DNA from: Prevotella sp.
Lineage (GTDB): Bacteria; Bacteroidota; Bacteroidia; Bacteroidales; Bacteroidaceae
Direction of reading: 5' to 3'
Length of the DNA: 64,000 nt
Assembly: GCA_017402445.1 (NCBI GenBank)
Contig: JAFPME010000011.1
Coordinates: forward strand, 97,700-161,699
The notes under the pieces: model-generated
The model's database searches: none
Told to the model about the DNA's origin: nothing
The model's input: the letters and a program-made list of their open reading frames with translations, nothing else
Program-made: the position numbers and the translations under genes
Shown here: positions 45,744 to 52,001 of the stretch, piece by piece
Layout of the letters: every line of letters starts with the position of its first letter
How positions within the stretch are numbered: the first letter of the stretch is position 1

Positions 45744-46911
45744 AGCCGAGACGAATATGGAACAAACAGGAAACAATAATACCCCCTTGGAGTATAGTCG
45801 GGATTTTGACGAAGTTTATCGTATTATAACTGCTCACCGCAAAAGGGTTGTCCGGGCAGTTAATAATGAATCAATGTCGATGGTTTGGGAAGTTGGCGGA
45901 TATGTCTCTAACAAACTCAAGACATCTATCTGGGGTGATGGCGTTGTCAGGCAATTGTCTGAGTTTATCCGGACAAAAGATCCAAAGGCAAGAGGATGGA
46001 GCTATCGCACTCTCTACAAGATGGTTCAGTTGTATGACACGTATTCCACTCCGTCTTTTACGTCTCTTCTTGCAGGAATGGACATGTCGGCATATAAAGA
46101 TATTGTGCCGTTTCAAATGGCACAAATAGAAGGAGATATAATTGTGCCATTCGAAATGGCACCAATGCCCAATGTACTGCTTGCCACAGGATGGACAAAC
46201 CATCAGATTATATTGAGTCGTTGTAAAACTGATACGTCGCGATTGTTCTATATGTTATATGCAGGTAGGGAAAGGCTTGAGAATAAAGAACTGACACGTG
46301 CCCTGAAAACAGACGCCATGTCTTCGATATTAGGAAGTAAAGACGTTCAGTCGGGAATTATGCATCGCGAATATCCACAAGGGAGCACTTTGTTTAAAGA
46401 TACGGTATATCTTGAGATGCTGGGGCTGCCTGTAAAGTATAAAGAATCGAAACTGCGTAAGTCAATCATAGAGCACATGAAAGACTTTATACTGGAGATG
46501 GGCAAGGATTTCTTGTTTATAGATGACGAACATCGTGTGACTGTCGGCGGCAAAACGTTTAAGGTCGATCTGTTGTTTTATCATCGTCTCTTACAATGCA
46601 TGGTTGCCATAGAGTTGAAGACCACAGAATTCCATCCCAAAGATTTGGGACAATTGGAGTTCTACCTTGAGGCACTTGATCAAGAAGAACGACGTTCGAA
46701 CGAAAATCCAAGCATTGGTATCATTCTTTGCAGGGATGCCGATATGGAGATTGTACGTTTTGCATTAAACAGAAGCATGTCGCCTACGATGGTAGCGCTA
46801 TATAAGGAGCAATTGCAGGTCGGTAGCGTTATTCAGCGTAGTCTTGTTGAGTTCTGTAAGTTTTTAAATGACAAAGGTAAAGCAGTAGAAAAGTATGGAG
46901 AAGAAAAGTAA
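45736..46911 (+). CDS. YhcG/DUF1016-type PD-(D/E)XK nuclease-domain protein
   Basis: 391 aa from 45736; this ATG overlaps the upstream stop and has GGAG about 8 nt before it. An N-terminal DUF1016_N region (IITAHRKRVVRAVNNESMSMVWEVGGYVS, ARGWSYRTLYKMVQLYDTY) is followed by TGWTNHQIILSRC. The C-terminal YhcG nuclease fold has KVDLLFYHRLLQCMVAIELKTTEF, with Asp and the Glu-x-Lys of PD-(D/E)XK. Such proteins occur with restriction systems and as solitary nucleases; DNA is the expected substrate. Between the domains two in-frame palindromes (46105 and 46144) encode VPFQMAQ and VPFEMAP. Overlaps the DarT gene by 17 nt. Confidence 0.88.
   Translation: MNKAETNMEQTGNNNTPLEYSRDFDEVYRIITAHRKRVVRAVNNESMSMVWEVGGYVSNKLKTSIWGDGVVRQLSEFIRTKDPKARGWSYRTLYKMVQLYDTYSTPSFTSLLAGMDMSAYKDIVPFQMAQIEGDIIVPFEMAPMPNVLLATGWTNHQIILSRCKTDTSRLFYMLYAGRERLENKELTRALKTDAMSSILGSKDVQSGIMHREYPQGSTLFKDTVYLEMLGLPVKYKESKLRKSIIEHMKDFILEMGKDFLFIDDEHRVTVGGKTFKVDLLFYHRLLQCMVAIELKTTEFHPKDLGQLEFYLEALDQEERRSNENPSIGIILCRDADMEIVRFALNRSMSPTMVALYKEQLQVGSVIQRSLVEFCKFLNDKGKAVEKYGEEK
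46105..46162. repeat. Two in-frame near-palindromes inside the YhcG gene
   Basis: GTGCCGTTTCAAATGGCAC (46105-46123) and GTGCCATTCGAAATGGCAC (46144-46162) start 39 nt, or 13 codons, apart and add VPFQMAQ and VPFEMAP to the protein. They lie in the linker between its two domains, suggesting insertion of a small palindromic repeat that kept the frame. Confidence 0.7.
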
Positions 46912-48355
46912 CTGGCAGGAATTTAAGGCGGTGTTGGATGATCACAAGATAACGAAGTTGTATCATTTTACGGATAGAGACAACTTGGAGTCAATCATCA
47001 AGAATGGGGGATTGTATTCTTGGATGGATTGTGAACGAAAAGGAATCAAAATAGCCAAACCTGGAGGCAGTCCAGCTTCGAGACAATTGGATAGTAGTAG
47101 AAGTCTGGAAGATTATGTGAGAGTAAGCTTTACGACACAGCATCCTATGATGTATGTAGCCATGAAAGACGGAAGAATTTCTAATCCAGTGATATTGGAG
47201 ATTAATCCGGAGATTATTTATTGGAAAGAGAGCTTGTATGCAAACCTTAATGCAGCAAGGTATTCAATCAAACCAAATATTGGCCCGACAATTTCTGATT
47301 TTAAACAGATTCACTTCCAGTCGTTGAAAGTCCGCACACACTTTGACCTTCCAGAAGAGGAGCAGCCGTACTTTCAGGCAGAGGTATTGGTGAAGAATTT
47401 CATACCATTGGAGTATATCAAGAACATTGGTAACTTCGGCATTCCTATACCGATGAAACAAAAGGAGCTTCAAGTCAAGAATCCATATACGGCACAGATA
47501 ACAAGGAATACGCCTACGGCATTCATATTCATGATAGACCAGTCTATCTCCATGAGCCGCAAGCTGAATTATCATGGTGAGTTTATTACGCTTGCAGATG
47601 CCGTTGCAAGAATCGTTAACAATCAGATAAACGAGTTGGTTCTTAGGTGTATTAAAACAAATGAAGTCCGACACTATTATGATATCGCTGTCATTTGCTA
47701 TGGTGATGATGCAAACTTTGGATGGAAAGGCACATTGGCTGGCAGGGATTTCGTTTCGCCAGAAGAATTGAAGAATAATCCTTTCAAGAAGATAACGGTC
47801 AAGGAAGAAAAGCGAACTCGGAAAGGGGTTGAACTAAAGGAGGTAGAGAAAGTGCAATGGGTAGAACCTGTTGCTGCGGGTAAATACACAAGAGCACATA
47901 AGGCCTTTGCTTTGGTGAAAGACTTACTTGATAAGTGGATGAAAGAGCATCACGAAAAAGACTGCTATCCTCCAACCATCATTAATATCACGGACGGAGC
48001 TTTTAATGGTATCGTAAATCCTCGGGAAGTAAATACGCAACTTGCAAACGAATTGAAAGCCCTGTTTACCAATGATGGTAATGTCCTTTTATGGAATATC
48101 CACGTTACGCCAGACAATCAGAATCAGATTCTCTTGCCCATCAGCAAGACGGAACTGAAAGAAGACAAATATTCAGAGTGGCTTTACGATATGTCGAGCT
48201 TATTGCCTTCAAGGTATAATCAACCTATTGGAGATTTGCGTGGTGATGCAGAGAACTCCAGACACGTTGCTATGGCTACAAACACGGACCTCTCTACTCT
48301 AATTCAGCTCATGGATATTGGTACACCTACTAATAATATAAACCTTAATAAATGA
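46895..48355 (+). CDS. DarT-like DNA ADP-ribosyltransferase fused to a vWA domain
   Basis: 486 aa. Residues about 15-185 match DarT (DUF4433): KLYHFTDRDNLESIIKNGGLYS (His24 near the NAD site), DYVRVSFTTQHPMMYVA, NPVILEINPEIIYW, and FQAEVLVKNFIPLEYI with Glu163 at the place of the catalytic glutamate. DarT modifies thymidine in single-stranded DNA with ADP-ribose from NAD. Residues about 205-470 are a TerY-like vWA domain: FIFMIDQSISMS with Asp215-x-Ser217-x-Ser219 as MIDAS, and INITDGAFNG later. The fusion suggests metal-dependent binding controls the toxin. It overlaps yhcG by 17 nt and the PP2C gene by 4 nt (ATGA). Confidence 0.85.
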   Translation: MEKKSNWQEFKAVLDDHKITKLYHFTDRDNLESIIKNGGLYSWMDCERKGIKIAKPGGSPASRQLDSSRSLEDYVRVSFTTQHPMMYVAMKDGRISNPVILEINPEIIYWKESLYANLNAARYSIKPNIGPTISDFKQIHFQSLKVRTHFDLPEEEQPYFQAEVLVKNFIPLEYIKNIGNFGIPIPMKQKELQVKNPYTAQITRNTPTAFIFMIDQSISMSRKLNYHGEFITLADAVARIVNNQINELVLRCIKTNEVRHYYDIAVICYGDDANFGWKGTLAGRDFVSPEELKNNPFKKITVKEEKRTRKGVELKEVEKVQWVEPVAAGKYTRAHKAFALVKDLLDKWMKEHHEKDCYPPTIINITDGAFNGIVNPREVNTQLANELKALFTNDGNVLLWNIHVTPDNQNQILLPISKTELKEDKYSEWLYDMSSLLPSRYNQPIGDLRGDAENSRHVAMATNTDLSTLIQLMDIGTPTNNINLNK

Positions 48356-49134
48356 GAGCATTATCTATAGCAAAGTTTGAAGAAAACGCCACAAACGAAG
48401 ATGCTGTAGCAGCCAGCAGTAAAGCAATAGTTGTTTCGGATGGTGCTGGCGGCGGTGGCGTATTCGCAGAGAAGTGGTCTCAATATCTGGTCACAAACCT
48501 TCCGGATGATTCGATAACGTGCTATGAGGCTTTTGACAATTGGATAGAAAGCATTTGGGAACCTTTTTATAACGAATGCGAAGAAAAGGCAAAGACCATT
48601 GGTGGATTGTTCTTAAACAAATTCTACGATGAAGGCTCATTTGCAACATTGGCGGCCATTTGGGAAAACGGACAGTGGGTTAGTTATGGAGACAGCGTGG
48701 CTTTTTGTTATGATATGCGGACAGGAGAATTGCATCATTCGTTCACTTTTTTGGAGGATTTCAACAAGCCCCCTTTTCTTATTAATTGTAAAGACCCTTT
48801 GAATCCCAAGGGAGTCAGATCAGGGAGATTTGATATAAATAGCGACTGTGTCGTATTTGCTGCCACCGACACCTTGGCTCATTATATATTGATGATGTAT
48901 GAAGTTTCTCATAAAGATAAGTTCGCTAAGGAGTTACAAAAGGCTATCGATGCTCAGACAAAAAATAGTAATTATATTAAGGCTGCAATGTCTATAGAGA
49001 AGTTTGACTTTGAAAAAGATGTCATCTTCAAGCTAAAGAATTGCCCAAGTAGACCATTTTTCCGGAACCACATCAAAGGTTTGAAGAAGAAAGGTTTAAT
49101 AGGCCATGACGATTATTCACTTGTGATTATGTAG
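48352..49134 (+). CDS. PP2C-family protein phosphatase
   Basis: 260 aa, short PP2C of the type paired with TerY-like vWA proteins. Metal-binding signs: NEDAVA (Asp17), VVSDGAGG (Asp30-Gly31), GSFATLAAIWENGQWVSYGDSVAFCY, AATDTL (Asp173) and GHDDYSLV (Asp253/254). It should remove phosphate from Ser/Thr in the cytoplasm. The kinase at 39498 is its natural opponent; together with the vWA of the preceding gene they make the three parts of a TerY-P-type vWA/phosphatase/kinase circuit. It is coupled by ATGA to the DarT-vWA gene. Confidence 0.88.
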   Translation: MRALSIAKFEENATNEDAVAASSKAIVVSDGAGGGGVFAEKWSQYLVTNLPDDSITCYEAFDNWIESIWEPFYNECEEKAKTIGGLFLNKFYDEGSFATLAAIWENGQWVSYGDSVAFCYDMRTGELHHSFTFLEDFNKPPFLINCKDPLNPKGVRSGRFDINSDCVVFAATDTLAHYILMMYEVSHKDKFAKELQKAIDAQTKNSNYIKAAMSIEKFDFEKDVIFKLKNCPSRPFFRNHIKGLKKKGLIGHDDYSLVIM

Positions 49135-49138
49135 AGAT

Positions 49139-50404
49139 ATGGAGAATGAAGAATACAAAGGGTTTACTCCCGACTATATAGACCAGCTGTTGGCAAACCA
49201 GATCTTCGTGTTCGGCAGCAATACTTTAGGCTATCACACCGGCGGCGCTTCAAGCACAGCCCGGAAGAAGTTCGGTGCAGTATGGGGACAAGCAGAAGGC
49301 TTACAGGGGCAGAGTTATGCTATCCCTGTAGATTTTGGTAAAGGTATTCGAAAGGATGCAGAGGTGAAAACTTCTGTTGAAAGATTCATTGCTTTTGCAA
49401 AAGATAACGAGAATCTCTTCTTTTTCGTTACTCGTATCGGATGTGGTCTCGGAGGTTATAAAGATGAAGAGATTGCTCAGTTTTTCAAGGATGCTTTGGC
49501 AGTTAAGAATATCTGTCTGCCCAAAAGTTTTGTCAATGCACTGAAAGGCGATGGGGTAAGTTATGATCTGGATAGATTTCTCAAAGCGCAGAATACAGAG
49601 ATGCACTCTTATGAAAATGCTCTGAACGAAATAAAAGAAGGTTATAAACAAGGAGATTGGATATGGTATGTGTTTCCGCAGTTAAAAGGATTGGGGCATA
49701 GCATCAGATCTGAGTTCTACGGCATTGGCAGTAAAGAGGAGGCCATAGCTTATCTGGAGCATCCAATTCTTGGAAGAAGACTTCGGGATATAACACAAGC
49801 CCTGTTGAACTGTAATAATCCATCAGCAATCAACATCTTAGGATTCCCTGATGTGTTAAGGGTGCAGTCATGTATGACTCTTTTTGATTTTGTTTCACCA
49901 AGTGATATTTTTAACGATGTTCTTAGGAAATACTTTGATGATAAGAGATGCAAAAAGACAATGAGATTATTAGGATGGCGTGAAGAAAAGATGAAGAACG
50001 TTGTGAGGATAAGCAGAATGACTATCACCAAAGATTACGACATCATATTATCAGACTACCAAAAAGAGATTAAGCTGGAACCCATTGTGAAAGCCGTATA
50101 TATCCTTTTTTTGAATCATCCAGAAGGCATATCTTTTAAGCATCTTTCTGACTACAGAAAAGAGTTGACAGACATCTATCAAAAGATAAAACCACATGGT
50201 CTCAACGAAAGAGCTGTTCGTAGTATAGAGGATGTTACGAACCCTCTTCTTAACTCTATCAATGAAAAATGCTCAAAATTAAAAGCGGCGTTTCTGTCTG
50301 AAGTCCCACAGACATTTATTGCCCAATATACTATAACGGGCAAAAGCGGTGAGCCCAAGAAGATTGCCCTGCCGCGCGACTTGGTGGTCTGGGAAGCAGA
50401 CTGA
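49139..50404 (+). CDS. Macro-like (A1S_2505-type) domain fused to DUF1810
   Basis: 421 aa, 4 nt after the PP2C stop. Residues about 20-140 resemble the A1S_2505 macro-like family: IFVFGSNTLGYHTGGASSTARKKFGAVWGQAEGLQGQSYAIP and TRIGCGLGGYKDEEIA, with the GG and loop features of ADP-ribose-binding folds. Residues about 155-290 match DUF1810: YENALNEIKEGYKQGDWIWYVFPQLKGLG, SEFYGIGSKEEAIAYLEHPILGRRLRDITQAL. The last 130 residues are unrecognised. Next to a DarT-like enzyme the first domain is the obvious candidate for removing or binding ADP-ribose, as DarG does. This is inference from position and fold. The last gene before the right flanking repeat. Confidence 0.8.
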   Translation: MENEEYKGFTPDYIDQLLANQIFVFGSNTLGYHTGGASSTARKKFGAVWGQAEGLQGQSYAIPVDFGKGIRKDAEVKTSVERFIAFAKDNENLFFFVTRIGCGLGGYKDEEIAQFFKDALAVKNICLPKSFVNALKGDGVSYDLDRFLKAQNTEMHSYENALNEIKEGYKQGDWIWYVFPQLKGLGHSIRSEFYGIGSKEEAIAYLEHPILGRRLRDITQALLNCNNPSAINILGFPDVLRVQSCMTLFDFVSPSDIFNDVLRKYFDDKRCKKTMRLLGWREEKMKNVVRISRMTITKDYDIILSDYQKEIKLEPIVKAVYILFLNHPEGISFKHLSDYRKELTDIYQKIKPHGLNERAVRSIEDVTNPLLNSINEKCSKLKAAFLSEVPQTFIAQYTITGKSGEPKKIALPRDLVVWEAD

Positions 50405-50430
50405 CTTACGGTTGAAGGAAAAACAGGCGC

Positions 50431-50446
50431 TTCGCAAGCCTTGCGA
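50431..50446. repeat. Right copy of palindromic direct repeat flanking the AT-rich island
   Basis: TTCGCAAGCCTTGCGA contains the 15-bp palindrome TCGCAAG-C-CTTGCGA and is preceded by AACAGGCGC; the left copy at 39410 has AACAGCGC. It lies 27 nt after the macro-DUF1810 stop and 10 nt before the next promoter. Confidence 0.6.
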
Positions 50447-50456
50447 GACGGAAAGA

Positions 50457-50488
50457 TTTGGGGGAATGAGGGAAATGTATTATCTTTG
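50457..50488 (+). promoter_or_regulatory. Promoter of the DnaB-like ATPase gene
   Basis: TTTG (50457-50460), 20 nt, TATCTTTG (50481-50488): full consensus match, 57 nt before the start codon. Confidence 0.75.
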
Positions 50489-50545
50489 CATGGCAGTCTT
50501 GGGGGATTGTGACAAGGTGTACTATATATAGATATAATAAGGTGT

Positions 50546-51088
50546 ATGATTAAGAGTGTGGAAGAGGTATTGAACAATATGCAGATTCAGCGGCCGATGC
50601 CGACGGGAATGAAGTTTCTCGACGAGCATTTGGGTGGTCTGTATCCTGGAGAGATTACAGTTATCTGCGGTGATGCTAACGACGGGAAAACGGCACTGAT
50701 GATAAAAATGATTCATCGGCTGGTCTTCGACGAGGACATCCCCGTACTGATGGTGCTCAACAAGACCAGCGAGCAATCGTTTCTCTCGTGTATGGCCGCC
50801 TACTATAGTAATGTGTTTTGTAAAGACGTGCAGGAATTGATCATCAACGATTCTGACGTGAAGACCTACTGGCAACTGCTCAGGACGAAGCCCTTATACT
50901 TTGCCTCAGAGAGCATCTTGGACGAGGAGTGGGCAGGGAGCATGAAAGAAGAGGTCAGCAACAAAGGCATTAAGGTGGTCTTTTTGGAGCAAGCGTCATA
51001 TATGCAAAGCCTATTGAACAACAAGAAAAGAGCGGGCCTCGCTCTGAAGAATCTCGCCAAAGAACTACAGGTGGCTGTGGTAGCATAA
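50546..51088 (+). CDS. Short DnaB-like RecA-fold ATPase
   Basis: 180 aa. It matches the C-terminal ATPase of replicative DnaB helicase: PTGMKFLDEHLGGLYPGEITVICGDANDGKTALM with a Walker A of GDANDGKT (residues 42-49) and KVVFLEQASYM as a Walker B-like segment, where Glu replaces the expected Asp. It stops at LAKELQVAVVA, before DnaB motif H4 and the arginine finger, so it is about half of the domain. Either a truncated derivative or a stand-alone ATPase of a kind common near mobile DNA. Own promoter; a lipoprotein gene follows 38 nt later. Confidence 0.75.
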   Translation: MIKSVEEVLNNMQIQRPMPTGMKFLDEHLGGLYPGEITVICGDANDGKTALMIKMIHRLVFDEDIPVLMVLNKTSEQSFLSCMAAYYSNVFCKDVQELIINDSDVKTYWQLLRTKPLYFASESILDEEWAGSMKEEVSNKGIKVVFLEQASYMQSLLNNKKRAGLALKNLAKELQVAVVA

Positions 51089-51126
51089 ATTTGACTGTGA
51101 ATTATCTGACGAAGACTATTTCTAAA

Positions 51127-51789
51127 ATGATGGAATACGATAAGATACCCCACGCGCTCCTGGCGCTTACTATGCTGATAGCATCGTGTGGGAATCCAGT
51201 GCAAGACAAGGACAAAAATGAGGCTGCAGATAGCGTTGCGGCGGAAAGTGGCCTTGTGGAGGGCGTGGATGCTTTCCACAAGACGGGTAAGCGGCTGACA
51301 ATGTATAATAAGGATGGCAGAGCCTTGTACCTTGAGCGGGATACATCAGGATGGTTGAACTGCTATTCGATTGAGAACGGTGTGACAAAGAGGCTGCGAT
51401 ATGGTCAAGACGACTTCGATGAGGGGTTCTTCGGACTGACCTATCATGCATACGACAGATATTTGTACATCGTCGGTGACACGAACCCGAACAGCATAGG
51501 ATGGCTTTGTCGATTCTACCTGTACAGGATAGACCTGACTGATTTCTCCCTGAAATATATCAAAACTGCAGCAGCCGTACGGTTTGAGCCGAAAAGAATC
51601 ACAGTGGCAGAACCTGTGAGGCAATCAAATCCCGATGCGAACTGCACAGCAGAAGAGAACTGGATGCTCCACGATGTTCACTTGAACATTCGCGGCGATA
51701 AGACCGACGAAGATGCCGAGGAATACGACTATCGCGGAATGGAGCGCCGGTACGGTGAACTCTTGGTCAATTCCACAGGTCTTCCTTAG
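51127..51789 (+). CDS. Putative lipoprotein of unknown function
   Basis: 220 aa from 51127; the frame is open from 51091, but the later start gives a better lipoprotein signal (ALLALTMLIASC, Cys21, then GNPVQDKDKNEA). The mature part is Tyr-rich and beta-patterned (LTYHAYDRYLYIVGDTNP, FYLYRIDLTDFSLKYIKTA), and the C-terminus is acidic (GDKTDEDAEEYDYRG). No family recognised. It probably shares the transcript of the ATPase gene; a perfect 41-nt palindromic terminator follows. Confidence 0.6.
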   Translation: MMEYDKIPHALLALTMLIASCGNPVQDKDKNEAADSVAAESGLVEGVDAFHKTGKRLTMYNKDGRALYLERDTSGWLNCYSIENGVTKRLRYGQDDFDEGFFGLTYHAYDRYLYIVGDTNPNSIGWLCRFYLYRIDLTDFSLKYIKTAAAVRFEPKRITVAEPVRQSNPDANCTAEENWMLHDVHLNIRGDKTDEDAEEYDYRGMERRYGELLVNSTGLP

Positions 51790-51877
51790 GAACAGATTGA
51801 TTGAAGACATAACCGAACGGAATGCCAGCGACTGGGCCTCAGAGGCTGGAAAAACCGGAAAATTATACACAAAGAGG

Positions 51878-51926
51878 GAAAATCGACTGACAATTTCGGA
51901 AATTGTCAGTCGATTTTCATTTTTTG
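51878..51926 (+). terminator. Terminator after the lipoprotein gene
   Basis: GAAAATCGACTGACAATTTC (51878-51897) and its exact complement (51899-51918) flank a single G, a perfect 41-nt palindrome followed by ATTTTTTG. A very stable hairpin. Confidence 0.9.
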
Positions 51927-51951
51927 TAAGTCTTTTTTGTGTCTGTTTTCC

Positions 51952-51959
51952 TATCTTTG
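51952..51959 (+). promoter_or_regulatory. Promoter -7 box of the BACON lipoprotein gene
   Basis: TATCTTTG, 42 nt before the ATG at 52002. Two TTTG sequences lie upstream, but at 12 and 25 nt rather than 19-21. Confidence 0.55.
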
Positions 51960-52001
51960 CAGCATCATGGACGAACATTAACTCATACATCATTATTTCC
52001 T

